From positions 78,067,536-78,131,535 of the forward strand of contig RSEF01000004.1 in the NCBI GenBank assembly GCA_003993805.1: a stretch of 64,000 nt of DNA, in the 5' to 3' direction. The notes beneath the pieces were generated by a model. That model was not told where the DNA came from. It did no database searches and saw only the letters and a list, made by a program, of their open reading frames with translations. The position numbers and the translations under genes are program-made. Source of the stretch: Himantopus leucocephalus. Taxonomy: Eukaryota; Chordata; Aves; Charadriiformes; Recurvirostridae. Positions 39,015-50,820 of the stretch are shown here, one piece after another (the first letter of the stretch is position 1; every line of letters starts with the position of its first letter).

Positions 39015-39440
39015 AAGTCTCAAAACTTTTAAAGTGGATTTATTTCCCCTTCTGTTTTTCTGCTTGTTCAGGAGCACTTCCATTACGTGGGTGGACTTGT
39101 AAGCCTTCCTTCCCTACACTAAGATTTCTGGCAGCAGCAGGACCTTTTTTTGGGGCTAAAGCTCCAGTATGTTTTTGGTTCATTTCCCAAATGAATGAAG
39201 GAGGAACGCCCTTCAAGACTTCTTTCTGCTCTTTCTTCACAACATCTCTTATTAGAGTGCTTGAATACAGCCAGTTACACCCATAGAAATGGTGTGGGAG
39301 GGCAGGAGCATGCTCTATGCCCTGGGCTCATGGCTGAGATATTCGTTGTGTTGTCATTTCTAGGATGAAGGGACAAACAAAGTAGCAGCTCACAATTACT
39401 TGAATCTCTGAGCTACAGAAATACTGAAGCCAAACTCCTC
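39015..39440. other. Non-CR1 segment between two CR1 pieces
   Basis: CR1 b stops at about 39014 and CR1 c starts at about 39468, and the sequence between is not CR1. On the minus strand an open frame (39040-39240, open upstream to about 39260) encodes a lysine-rich peptide ending in EQAEKQKGK. It could be an inserted processed pseudogene piece, another repeat, or flanking DNA. I do not recognise the protein and see no splice sites or poly-A tract to decide. Confidence 0.3.
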
Positions 39441-39467
39441 TGTAGTGGCAGATAGTATGACAATGGG

Positions 39468-39886
39468 CGATAATAAGTCTTATGAGGAGCAGCGGAGGGT
39501 CTTGGGGTTGTTTAGTCTGAAGAAAAGGAGGCTGAGGGGAGACCTTATCGCTCTCTACAACTGCCTGAAAGGAGGTTGTAGAGAGGTGGGCATTAGTCTC
39601 TTCTCACAAGTCACAACCGAAAGGACAAGAGGAAATGGTGTCAAGTTGCACCAGGGGAGGCTTAGGTTAGACGTTAGGAAAAACTTCTACACTGAAAGGG
39701 TTATCAAAGACTGGAACAGCTTGCCCAGGGAAGTGGTTGAATCGCCACTTTGGATGTATTTAAAAGCTGTCTACATATGGTGCTCAGGGACATGGTTTAG
39801 AAGTGGGCCTGGCAGAGTTAGATAACGGTTGGACTTGATGATCTTAAAGGTCTTTTCCAGCCATAACATTTCTATGATTCTATGAT
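39468..39886 (+). mobile_element. CR1 fragment c, well-preserved 3' end
   Basis: A clean CR1 3' region: 'aagtcttatgaggagcagcg', 'ttggggttgtttagtctgaa', 'gggagaccttatcgctctct', 'ctgcctgaaaggaggttgta', 'agttgcaccaggggaggctt', 'ggttggacttgatgatctta' and the tail 'ctatgattctatgat'. It contains a 126-codon open frame, but that is the untranslated or terminal CR1 region and not a gene. It may belong to the same original insertion as fragment b, with the middle lost or replaced. Confidence 0.92.
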
Positions 39887-39892
39887 AATCAG

Positions 39893-40150
39893 ATGTTGTA
39901 GCTTAGAAGATTGAGATTGGACATGAGGAAAATCTTTTTTCCTGTGGGACCGTAAGGCAGCACTAGAACTGTCCAAAGCAGGCTACTAAAACAGGCTGTG
40001 GAATTTCTGTCCTTGGAAGTTTCAGGATTTGTCTATACAAAGCCATGGTTGTCCTGATCTAGAATTGGCAGTAACACTGCTTTTAGCAGAATCCTGGGCT
40101 AGATAGCCTCCAGAAGTGTTATCTAACTAATATTTCTGTGATACCATGAG
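39893..40150 (+). mobile_element. Older CR1 3' end directly after fragment c
   Basis: Decayed CR1 3' features: 'gagattggacatgaggaaaa', 'ggcagcactagaactg', 'tgtccttggaagtttcagga', 'ctgggctagatagcctccag' and a worn tail 'atttctgtgatacc'. Fragment c may have inserted next to or into it. Confidence 0.52.
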
Positions 40151-41415
40151 TTCACTGCCTTCGTTATGGAGGCTATTACAGATGTTTTGTCACATGTGTT
40201 ACACTCTCTGGAACTTTTCTAGCTGTACTATTATTTTCCTGCTATATCTAGTCTACTATATTCTTTTTTTTCTTGTTAAATTTCAAATTAACTCCAAGTG
40301 TGCTATTAACTTCAAGTAATTGAAGACTCAGTTTAGAAGTAATGAAGCAGTAACAAACGACTTTAGTATGTTTTATAGTAGGTTCTTAAGTATACACAAA
40401 TAAAGAAGCTACTATTCATTCACGTAATTTTTTCTGTACTTCCTAAATTTGCATTTTGCATTGATTTAAAGAATAATATTGCATGCTTTTTTTTCTGTCT
40501 GTGTGTATTATAAGGATGAGATATTAAAACACATACCATGATATGTTGCATTATTTCTTGGACTACAAACTTACTGAACGTAGACTGAAAAATTAATTTA
40601 TTCATCATTTGGAAGGACAGCCCTCAAAAACAGGCAACTGAACAAAAATACCACAGGCAGTTAGGAGGCTTGAGTACAGGTTTCTTCTCAAGTCTATAAA
40701 TGCCTCTTCTAACACAATACTTAAGCACATAGCTCATTTCAAGCATACAGAAGATTTCATCAACTTGAGTGCCTAAGACTCATGCCAAAGGAATATGGTA
40801 GTTTCTGTAGAGCTCATGAAACAATTCAGGGATCAGTTTTAAAGCTACTGATTGAGAGGGCATGTGGCACTATTGACTATTGTTATTACTAGTGTAATGC
40901 TAGTGTCCCAAGGTGACGTTTGGGGCAGTCTGTAAAATCTGACGAGGCGTGATCTTTGCCCTGACAATTTTAAAATTTGTGTATGAGTTAAGACATGACT
41001 GGAGCTAATGTTGCTGATGCACGTTAATCAAGAAAGTTGGTTAAGGGAAAAAAATAGTCCTTTTTGGCTTGGCTTTAATGAACTGTTTGTTTTGTTAACT
41101 TTTAGTATGTTTTTTTGAAATATGTGCAGTTACCAAGTGCATCACTTAATTTAGTTAGTTGACTTTTTAGTGCTAATCTTTCTTAATAATTTAATCTATC
41201 TGAATGTATATATTAATAAATAATCAAATATCAGGAAGTAATATTTGTATTGAAGTGTTAATTAATTTTCCTCTAGCTCATTTTAATAGTCACTAGCCTA
41301 ATGAAAAAAATGCAAAATTAAGTATCTTGATGACGTTTTTCATGTATTTCTGTATGATTCACTTTGCCAAAAATGTTAAAGGAACTCAGTTGATATGCAA
41401 CTTGCAATCTACCAG
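40151..41415. other. Unannotated AT-rich DNA
   Basis: No gene or recognised repeat between the CR1 nest and the GC-rich block. Confidence 0.55.
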
Positions 41416-41419
41416 TTTG

Positions 41420-41655
41420 CTAACCATGGGCCTGCCCTGTGGGTTGATGTCCCGGCCTGGCTTTGGCACATCTTTTTCCCCATGGAGGTGCCCAATGCCC
41501 AGGGCTGGGGCTGCCTCTGGCTGTCCCCAGCCTGCACTGCTTCCTGGCTGGGGTGTTGGGTTTCTCAGACTGGTGAGTCCCTCTCCTGCCACCCCCATGA
41601 GGACCCCCTGCAGGTCCCCATCCTCAGGGGTCAGCCAGCCCCCACTGTGCCTTAA
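41420..41655 (-). repeat. GC-rich block, possible repeat family Y copy
   Basis: A ~230-bp GC-rich insert with sharp edges in AT-rich DNA. On the minus strand it contains 'agccaggccgggacatcaac' followed by 'ccacagggcaggcccatgg', comparable with 'gaggctgggccaggacatgg' in the 19.5-kb block and 'gaggccaggccaagacatct' in the 3.3-kb block. Open frames on both strands reflect base composition. Confidence 0.38.
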
Positions 41656-43720
41656 TGATATTCTATTTTAAAGAAGTTTTTGTATAAATCATAACTATGT
41701 TACATTTGCTAGATTTCCTATGACAATGAACTTTGGTCAGACGTGTACTATATGTAAGTGAATAACTGAATGTAGGAGCTGCTGACAGGTCATTTACAGA
41801 ATGCTTAAGCAAAAAAGACTGAGTCCGGTAGGACCCTGGAAGCTAATGTAGAGAGGCTGCAATAAGGTACCTTGAAGCTTCACAATTTGTTTTCTGAAAA
41901 TTAAGTAACTAGAAAACCAATTTACCACTTGATCACAAATCCCTAAATTCTTAATTTCTCATGCAATTAACCAAATCAAGAGTTTTGACACATGAATAAA
42001 CACAGCATCAGTAGAATTTCCATGATCATAGTAACATAGCTTACCACAATATATTTGTCAAATTTAATAAAGCACATCATGCTGAATAACCAAGCCAGAA
42101 TACTGATGACTTATCAATCACTCTGTTTCCACTTGTGAAAAAGTGGAAAGGATGGGTGTATACAAGAAGAGGACCTAACCAAAAGTAAGCTGCAATACAT
42201 GAAAACAGGTGTGTTTTTATGGAAGGAATAAAAAGAAAAAGAAACAACAAATAGAAACACAGATACAGTTATAGCGATTTGCAAAAAAAAAAAAAAAATN
42301 CATGCCAAATTTAAATATAAAGATGCTTTCAATATCATTGAAAGTACAATTGTTCATAGATATTACAGTCATTAAATGTGGCAAAACAAAGGAATCCTGA
42401 AAGAAATAGTGACAAATTGGAAAATTTACTTTTTGAAAGCTAAGTGCAAAGCAGGGCAAAGAAGTGGGACACTGAACAAAGTAACATATTAAAAATAGAA
42501 CTGTATAAATCCATAAATCAATATTTTGAGCTAATTTATGGTATACTGAGGCTGTGTCTTAATTAAATTAAACACTTCCTGTGAATATTCTCAGGCAATG
42601 GAATGTGATCATCTCTGGTAGTACACTGTTAGAACGTGGCTTGAGTTTCTCATATGCCAACTAGTCTTTTCCCCAATAATTACTGGATGGAGTTCAACAC
42701 GTAGGGAAATCCAGGAGTTATTCTCAGCAGGCAGTTTGAATGGAGCCATTCTGTTTCGGGAACTGAGAGATCTTATGAGCATATGATGAGATTCTTCCTT
42801 GACAACTGTCCTCAGTGCCAGCGAATGTTTTCAAAATGTTTAATGTACTATTGCAGTTAAGCTGTAATGTTAGCTTGTCGATCCCCAACTATATACAATA
42901 GAGAAGACTTCCTAACACTGAGTAACCATATCTCTGATAAGATGCAAAGACAGCTTAAAAGTTAGACAAAGATTTACAAAAAAATTTTAATAGTATGTAG
43001 ATGCAGAATGCTTTAAAATAAAAATTTCAGATTTATGGGTTCCAGCCTATTCTTCATTAGCTTCTTGATAGGGAAAAAAAGGAAGAGCTTAATACATAGT
43101 CAAATAACAGATGGTTAAAAACAATTGCTTTAAAGAGACAGGAGGGTCCTAGACAGTTTGAGCTAATGGTTTGCACACATTTTGAAAGAAAAAGTGCTAC
43201 TTTCATGAAAATGAAAATTATGATAATGAATCATCAATGGAGGGAGCTATCACACACAAATACAAAAGCAAAATCCTTAACTTTGGTGCTTCCATTGTCT
43301 AATTCAATATATTGAATCTCTGCTTCTAATGCTGCCTTTTCTTTCTTCCTGTATAGGTTTCTAATTTTACTATGCATTTACATACATTCAACTTTGCATC
43401 CTTCTTGTCCTCATGTTAGTTTCTATTCCTCTTTATTTTCCCTGCCAAAAATAAATTTTCCAGAGTTGCAGATAGTAATGAATAGTGGAGACCTAGGTGA
43501 CACAACATATTCAGATGTTTTTCAGATACTTTTGGCAAAATCTTCACAAATGGCTATTTATGAAATTAAATTATTGCTATGCAAAAGACAAGTGTTATCA
43601 TAAATCAGAAACTGACTAAAATAAATCAAAAAAAAACATGAGAATATTTATTTTATTCTCAATGGGAAGAGGATGACTGTGGCTTAGAGCAAGAACCAGT
43701 GTTATGTAATACGGAATTCA
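41656..43720. other. Unannotated AT-rich DNA
   Basis: No gene or confident repeat. A 16-base poly-A run at 42283-42298 is followed by a single N at 42300, probably a contig join. Confidence 0.55.
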
Positions 43721-43724
43721 CTGA

Positions 43725-44235
43725 TGATCTGGAAAAGGTGGAAGAAGTGATATTGGAAAACCAAATAATTTAAAAAGGTGATTGAGAAGAGTTACAACTA
43801 AGGAGTTCCGAGGAGACCTAATAGAGATTAATGAATAAGAACCATGGAGAAAAATAAAAGCTAATAGAAGAAAAGTAATGCAAAGGGAATTATTTGGATA
43901 CTTGTGCACAGGATCGAGAATTTAGTTGTATCAGCTCAGGATATGGATGTTGTCATTATAATGAACATGTCAAGTCCAACAGCTAAGATAATAGCAAACA
44001 AAAAAAGTCTAAGTGAAAAACTAAATCAAAGAATAATATTGAAAAGTTGTATTCTCATATGGTCTCATCTGCAATACATGTTCATTTTTGGCCCCTTTGT
44101 AATCAAGTTTTAGAGGACATTCAGTGTTAAGGTATAAGAATGATTAAAACTGAAAAAGTTGTTCCTTTCAAGAAACTGAAAAGATTGTCAGTGTGACCCA
44201 CTAGTTTAGTTAGAGTGAACCAAGATGATTTGTAG
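43725..44235 (+). mobile_element. Probable ancient CR1 fragment
   Basis: Colinear but decayed CR1 body signals: 'ggatcgagaatttagttgta' near the GVLVD-coding block, 'aagtccaacagctaagataa' where family members encode serial lysine/alanine residues, 'ctcatctgcaatacatgttc' and 'atttttggcccctttgtaat' for the 'gtccagttttgg' block, and 'aagttgttcctttcaagaaa'. No frame survives. Confidence 0.47.
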
Positions 44236-47200
44236 GGAAAATACATAGGCTGGACTATCTGCTCCTTTTTTCATCTCTTTTACATTATCTTTTTCTCTCT
44301 TTCCTCCTCATTATATTGACATTACTAATGCACTTTCATATTTGCCAGAAAGAGTACAGAGTTAGTGAGAGTTTTCTAAACACTCATGATCAAATTTTAT
44401 ATCAGGCTGCACAAAGTGCCCTCTTTTGGCCTGCAGAATATAAAGAGAATATTAACTTCATTTAAGAATAAAGTTTTTGAGAGCTGATGCACAAGGCTAT
44501 ATAAATGGAGAATATGCAGAAGCAGATAGAAGTATTTTACCTGAAAATCTAATTCTACCTCCTTTCCTCGCAATGAACATTAATTAAAAGGAATGGCAAT
44601 GAGCAGTTAAAGCCTCAAAAAGTCGAAAAAAGGTTAGGTATATGTGTAAACATTTTATATATGTAATCTTTATTAAATGCATGTAGATATATGAGTACAT
44701 TTAATCATTGTCAACATGACTATAGCTAAACATTTTTATATGAGTGCTTGTATATACATATGAACTTAAAGAGAAGTGTTGAACTCAGAAATACATAGTA
44801 ATATCATTAAATGCAGCAGTTCTAACAAGAAATTTTATTCTGCTATATTTTTTAGCCAGTTCTTTAATTACATAATCTAGCTATATTTCTGACATAGTTT
44901 AGCTAAGAATGTTATTAATGAAGCCAATATTTTGCCAAATTACAGATGGATATGTTTTCTCTGAATAAAATAAAAGCAATATTGTTAAAAAAAGAAATGT
45001 TTCCAGCATCATCTATTTTTTGTAAGCTTATCTGGTATTTCATTCAATTTCACCTCAAGAAATATAATTCACATCTTTTATTATGTTGAGTTTAGTAACA
45101 CTTCTTAGCCTGATATCCTTCAATATATTCACAACCATTTATTTCAGCATAATTTTTTTCCACTGAGCTATTGACATGATGACATTTACATGTTCATTTG
45201 CTAATCCCTTACATATCTGTGGAATTTTTCATCACTAAACTGTGGCCCATACTCTGTTCTGATTTAAACTTAGTGTCTATGCTCCAGAACGATCCTGAGG
45301 AATAAATGATGGTTTAGCCCTAATTATCACTGAGCTTGATTGCTGCAAAGTATCATATGTAGCTGTCTATTATCAGCAAATATTAATTTCCATTCCAGTC
45401 AAATGGACTGGTTGCTCAATTTTGCCATAATGTCTCTGGTGTCTCTACTGTGAACTTCTTGCTGGAGCCCCTGGGATACTAGCAGCTTTTATGCTTTTCT
45501 ACAGCTTCCTCTATTAGAGTTTTTAAATTTTTTTTCTTCCTATGTCAGAATATCAATTTCCTTTCCTACTGTTAATGTTTTCCTATTTATAAGTGTCATT
45601 TCTGTATTTGAGATCTCATTCCCAATTCCATTGTCTGTGATACTACTGTTTTCTCTCCGTGGAGCACAAAACTATACATTTCACAGAACTCATCTTTGGA
45701 TTGAGTATGGCCATGTTCGAGTCAGCACTTCCTACCTTTCCACAGGCTATCCTCATCTTATCTTCCTTACAATTTGTAATCTTTCATCTTTCCTAGTCTG
45801 CTGTTGAATTTATGTTTTTGCTTTGCTCAGAGGTAGACACTCTACCTTTGGTCAAGTAAATTAATGTTTAACTTTTTCCTTCATGTTACTATTCTGTATC
45901 CCCAAGTCTTTTTTTATCTGAAATGCCCTCCCCCCACATTTAGAGCACAAATGTATTTTCTTGTTTTGAATGGTTCTTGACTTTTATTTTGTATAGGTGT
46001 AGTTTCAGGAGACACCACTTATTTCTTTATGCTATGAAACTCGGTATTTAATGAATTTATATCTTCTATGCTTCCACATTTACTATTAACTATCATAATA
46101 ATTACTGATGTATATTCTTTTGAGAGGCACATTCAGACAAGTAAAGAAAAAGTTTCTTGCCCAAGTAACAAAATATATTGCTGCCTCCTTTATTCTGCCT
46201 ACTAACAACCTTCCAATTTAGTATAATTCCAAATACCACCTAATTTAGAATTATAATCCCAATGTGGTCAGATAACTCTATGCAGGCAAGGGACAACTGC
46301 AGTTTTTGAAATAGGTACATGAAAAATAAAAGATTTTAAAATAAGAGGAGAAGGAGACTAAGGAGACACAGGAATATGACTAAATTAATTTGGCAGATTA
46401 TGATTTATTTAGCGTTTTTTTGTAGGTTATATGTGATTCACAGCCATCGTGCACTTTAAAGTACATTTTTTACTAGGAATGGTTCTAAGTGCTGCTGGCA
46501 TCTGATAAAACCTTCCCATTCCTTTTACAAGGAGGGAACTGACAAAGAAAAAAAGAGGAGAAAGGAAATTAATGGAACAGAGGAGAAGTGAAATGATCAG
46601 AGTATTAAGATGTAAGCTCTGGAGTGTAAAAAGAAGGGAGAGGAAAATATGAGAATGACTGATATTTTCCAAAGTAATGTACATAACATGGATTAAAGAA
46701 GGATCTTCTGAGTTTAGGATTCTGGGAAGACTGCTATCTAAACCTTTTAAATGGAAGGATCCTAAGGATTTATGAAAACAAACAAATATTCCAGTATACA
46801 TAAACTACAGGAGGTAATATTAAAATAATCCTAAAAATTATTCATATTTAAAAGTTATGTTATCAAGCTTGCTATCCATATTAGATATGCATACATCAAG
46901 AAGAAATACATAGTCGATTTATAAATATATTCTTTACCAAATATTCCCAAGAGAAAGGAGAACCATTGAGAGATTTCTGGTAGGAAAAACTGTTTGCATG
47001 TTTTATTTCCAGCTGAGAAAAAAACAAACACATCTCATGGTCACTAATTTAATCTTCACTGCGGGTACTGGGAAACATCAACAGTCACTTCAAAGATATT
47101 TTGTATGCATCATATTTTGTTTTCCAGTAGGCAAATAAAAAGTCTGGTCTCAGCTTCATTTCTGCTTAACACTAGGGTGGCCTTCTCAAAATATGTCAGT

Positions 47201-47984
47201 AAAAAGATTTACGGATGTCCTGTGGTCCCTTAAGCAGGTGTTAGATACAGAGATGCATTGCTGTCCTGCAGGGCTGCAAAGTCACTAACGTCTTTGTACT
47301 GATCAGTCATTTAGCACAGATAGCTATCAGCATGCTGTCTCATATGAGAGTTATTGCAGGGGAGCGATAGAACAGAAAGTTATTTGCAGTAGAAGTGATT
47401 TTGCTCATGTAATAATTAAGCACAAGGTTTACATGAGCCTACATTGCCTCAAGGTTTGTAAAAAATGTTCATTGGGTTGCCAGCAGCTATAAGAACTGAA
47501 ACAATTTGCAGAAGATGGGATGCTCATCTTTGTCTAAAATAAGGATCCATGTCACAGTTAAAATGATAAATAATTATTTGTTCAAGTCAAATAGACTCAA
47601 AGACACATTTATGTGTTGTTGACTTTACCACATTAATGGTGTGTTTAAATCTAAATGTGCAATTTAACCCTTATGAATCTATTGGAGTTGAAATGCAGTT
47701 GTATTAAATATTAAACTTATGCAAAATAGGCATTTGTCATTAAAAAATGCCTATTATGATTATATGATTATAATCAATTGTGCAAGCCTCTGATAGGAAC
47801 TTAAAGTCTTAAGATAAAAGAATAGGAATGATTCACATACAGAAGATGCATTTTCCCTTGAAATACCTTTTCTCTTGAAATACCTTCCCAACTTCTGGCA
47901 ACCAGGGGTTTAGCAGTTTTCAGAGCTGAATATTTTCATCAGGACCTTCTGATTTCATAGGTCTTGATGAAACTCTTTTCCATA
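44236..47984. other. Unannotated AT-rich DNA
   Basis: No gene recognised. A 124-codon minus frame at 46427-46801 is a hydrophobic, low-complexity translation of AT-rich DNA without family resemblance. The stretch 47.56-47.77 kb contains a perfect 11-bp hairpin and many AT-rich cores. Confidence 0.5.
47725..47755. repeat. Hairpin with 11-bp perfect stem
   Basis: The arm aataggcattt is followed after nine bases by its exact reverse complement aaatgcctatt. A second weaker inverted repeat (gattata...tataatc) follows. No evidence shows it is a microRNA, since the stem is too short for a typical precursor. Confidence 0.6.
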
Positions 47985-49065
47985 AATGTGTTTAATTCCA
48001 CTTAAAGCCATTTATATTGGAGGCCCCCACAGTATCCTAAACTCCATGATGCAATTAACTAGCAGGTCAAAAATTCTTTCTTATTGTTTCTTTTTAACTC
48101 ACTGCTTGATACATTGATTTCTGCCTACTTCTTAAGTTAACAGGAGTAACAGGTAGACGTTTCCTATTTGGCTTTTTCATATCATGCATGATATCTTTAG
48201 ACCTGTATTACAGATTCTTTCGACTGTATCCTTTCCAGATTGACATGCACGGTCTATTTAATATTCCCTAATGTGGTGTTATTTTCCATTTTTTTTTTAT
48301 TTCCAGAAATTGATTTCCACTTCAGTGGTCATTTTGTTACTATTTTCTGTATCTTTTTTAGTTCATTTTGAAACAGGGAGACTTGAACACAATATTGAAG
48401 ATCCAGGTACAACAAAGATTAGTATAATGGTATAATTATTTTGGGTTTTGCTTCCCGTTCCTTTCTAATGTTCTAGTACTACTTCCAGCTGTCACTGACA
48501 ATGTCAGAACGTGATCAAAAGTCTTTCTAAGGTTTGTTTCCTGATTTTTAATGACTGATTTAAGACACATCACTATCCATGCATAGAGTTACTTTTCTAA
48601 ATATGCTTTATGTTGCTCTTATCAATACAAAATTTCCCTTCATTTCCATTATCCAATTGCTTTTTAAAGTCAGCATTACACTAATCAACTTGAATAATTT
48701 GGCAGCAGCATTGAACTTTGTCACTCATTTTCCTATTTCTTTTGTGAGATTATAGTATCTTCACAACAGGGTCCATAGCACAGATGTATGCTCCTGGTCT
48801 TCCATGAGAAAAACTAATTGCTTATTCCTATCTTTGTTTCTTACTTTCAAAATATATTAAACATGAAAAGGCATGCATCTTCTCATTTGTTTCCATCAAA
48901 GTCTTTGTTGAAGGGCAGTGTCCAAAATTTTTTGAAATCCATGTGCGCAAGTGCAGCATGATTATCTTCACCTGAATGCTCTTTTGGCAATGTCGAAGAA
49001 CTCTGAAGGGTTTGTGATGCATTATTTCCTTTATTTCCTGTATTAACACTACCTCAGTATATGGT
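47985..49065 (-). mobile_element. Ancient CR1/L3-type LINE, about 1 kb
   Basis: The plus strand carries the inverted body of an old amniote CR1/L3 in order: 'gagacttgaacacaatattg', 'agtataatggtataattatt', 'ttctaatgttctagtact', 'caaaatttcccttcatttcc', 'attatccaattgctttttaa', 'ttggcagcagcattgaactt', 'ggtccatagcacagatgtat' and 'aaagtctttgttgaagggca'. These correspond to the 'actggacacagtattcc', 'tggcataatg', 'tttcatctgccatt' and 'ggtcccagtacaga' blocks I recall. The coding direction is minus. It is thoroughly decayed with no open frame. Confidence 0.62.
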
Positions 49066-49149
49066 ACATGTCTATGGGATGCACCTACATTAGTATTTTA
49101 GTTCAGACCAGGATGTACTTTTCAGGTCCTTCTCCTGTTTATGTCTAAT

Positions 49150-49480
49150 TAGAATCACAGAGTTATTAAGATGGAAAGGGACCTGAGGAGATTGCTGATC
49201 CAACCTCCTGCTCAGAGCAGGTTTAGCTATGAGACTGGACCAGGTTTCTCAGTACTTGGTCCAGGCTGATCTTGAAAACCTTCAAGTATGGAGACTGCAT
49301 CATGTCCTTGGGCAACCTCTTCCAGTTCTTGCTGGTGAAAAAGTTTCCCTTAACTTCTGGTGGAGCCTATCCTGTTTCAATTATTGCCTACGGTCTCTAA
49401 TTCTTCTGTCATGCACCACTGGGAAAAGTATGAATCTATCTTCTTAAATACTCTGGATAGGTATTGGAAGGCCCCTTGAA
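49150..49480 (-). mobile_element. CR1 LINE, 5'-truncated 3' end
   Basis: An inverted CR1 terminus: 'tagaatcacagagttatt', 'gatggaaagggacctgagga', 'gatccaacctcctgctcaga', 'cagtacttggtccaggctga', 'gggcaacctcttccagttct' and 'ggtgaaaaagtttcccttaa'. It is a different CR1 subfamily from those at 25.3 and 61.9 kb, judging by 'gctcagagcagg' and the wording of the middle. Non-coding. Confidence 0.86.
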
Positions 49481-49935
49481 GCTGAAGAGGTAAATGGTTG
49501 CTCTCTTTTCATGTGCAGATTCAGACTTTTGATCAGAGAAGGTAATTACGCTGTTCAGGCATCGTTTATACCTGGTTGATCCATGCTGACTGTTCCCAAG
49601 AACCTTTTCTCTTTGAAGAGTCTTTCCTTGCAAATCAAGGCTTGGGATCCTGGTGCTGTAGGGTTTTTGTGAAGGCCTGAAGACCGTGCAGATCTGTTCA
49701 TCTTCACTGAAGGGATGGAGTCTGCCCACCTTCTCCTGCAGCTTCTTCAGCTGGTAAACTCAGGGCTGCAACCAGAGTACACCTACCACAGGTAAAGATA
49801 CTGCTCTCCCCAGCCCCAGAAAGAGTCACCGAGCACTGGACAGCAGTAACTTCCCTCAGGATTTCTGCTGGGGTCAAAGCCTTTGATTGCACTAGGGACA
49901 GCCGCTCCAGCCCATGTTAGAGACCGTCATCATCC
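49481..49935. other. Short unannotated interval between CR1 elements
   Basis: No gene or recognised repeat. Minus-strand open frames of up to 97 codons here have no motif. Confidence 0.5.
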
Positions 49936-50495
49936 TGTGTTTGCTGGGTAAAAAATTGGCTCAATCAACAGGCCCAACGAGTTGTGGTGAATGGAATTAA
50001 ATCCAGTTTGTGGCCAGTCACGAGTGGTGTTCCCCAGGGCTCAGTACTGTGGCCAGTCTTGTTTAATATCTTTGTCAATGACCTGGATGAGGGAATCAAG
50101 TCCACCCTCTTGATCTTGAAAGGATGTCAGCTTGCAGATGACATCAAGTTGATCATGAGTGTTGGTCCACTTGAGGGTAGAAAGGGTCTACAAAGGGATC
50201 TGGACAGGCTGGCTCAATGTGGCAAGGCCAACAGTGTGAGATTCAACAAGGCCAATTGCCAGGTCCTACACAACAATTCCACCCCACATTACACGCTTGG
50301 AGAACAGTGGCTGGAAATCTGTCTGGCTGAAATGGACCTGGGGGTATTGGTTGACAGGCGGCTGAATACAAGCCAGTAGCGTGCCCAGGTGGCCAAGAAG
50401 GCCAATAGCATCGTGGCCTGTATCAGGAACAATGTGGTGAGCAGGACTAGGGAAGTGATTGTACTCAGCACTGGTGAGGCTGCACCTTGAATACT
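49936..50495 (+). mobile_element. CR1 reverse transcriptase segment, cut at gap
   Basis: A relatively intact RT portion is translated in frame from about 49984 to 50379. It shows [41 protein letters not shown] (the catalytic x-ADD motif, usually FADD) and [10 protein letters not shown], then a TAG stop where the family reads on. CR1 sequence continues as 'gccaagaaggccaatagcat' and 'gtgaggctgcaccttgaata' and is lost at the 10-N gap. A 3'-type CR1 segment appears 800 bp further on, so the GC-rich block between may split one element. It carries a premature stop and a short insertion before LADD, so it is inactive. Confidence 0.88.
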
Positions 50496-50505
50496 NNNNN
50501 NNNNN
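50496..50505. other. Assembly gap of 10 N
   Basis: Ten Ns at an abrupt change from CR1 to GC-rich DNA. The join may be wrong or the gap larger than shown. Confidence 0.95.
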
Positions 50506-50549
50506 GAGACGGAGGGAAGGAGGGAGGGAGACGGAGGGAAGGAGGGAGC
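50506..50549. repeat. Two-copy 22-bp purine minisatellite
   Basis: Two tandem 22-bp units, nearly all purine on the plus strand and rich in GGAGG runs, differ only in the last base. They start at the gap edge, so more units may be missing. Confidence 0.8.
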
Positions 50550-50820
50550 GGACTCGGCGTGCCCCGGCCGTGCCGCGGAGCGGCTGCTCACCCCCGGCCC
50601 CGGTGCCGGGCAGGGGAAGGCACCGGCAAGGAATTATAACCCGGCGTTGCCCTCCCTGGAAAGCCGCGTAGCCCTTCGCACGGAAGCCCTCGGCCTGCCG
50701 GACAGCTTTGGAAAGCGTTCAATGCGGAGACAGGCACCGAAACGTCCCGCACGCCGAGCGAGCGCCTCCCGCCCCGGCAACGCGCACCGTGCGCCCGGCA
50801 AGACACCGGACGGCCTCCCG

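Noticed and set aside
39445..39825. 126-codon plus-strand open frame
   Set aside because: It coincides with the CR1 3' region, which stays open by chance in conserved copies. It is not a gene.
46427..46801. 124-codon minus-strand hydrophobic open frame
   Set aside because: Hydrophobicity follows from T-rich sequence; no signal peptide plus domain arrangement and no family resemblance.
47725..47755. MicroRNA precursor
   Set aside because: The stem is 11 bp, well short of the roughly 30-bp stem expected of an animal precursor, and I recognise no seed family.
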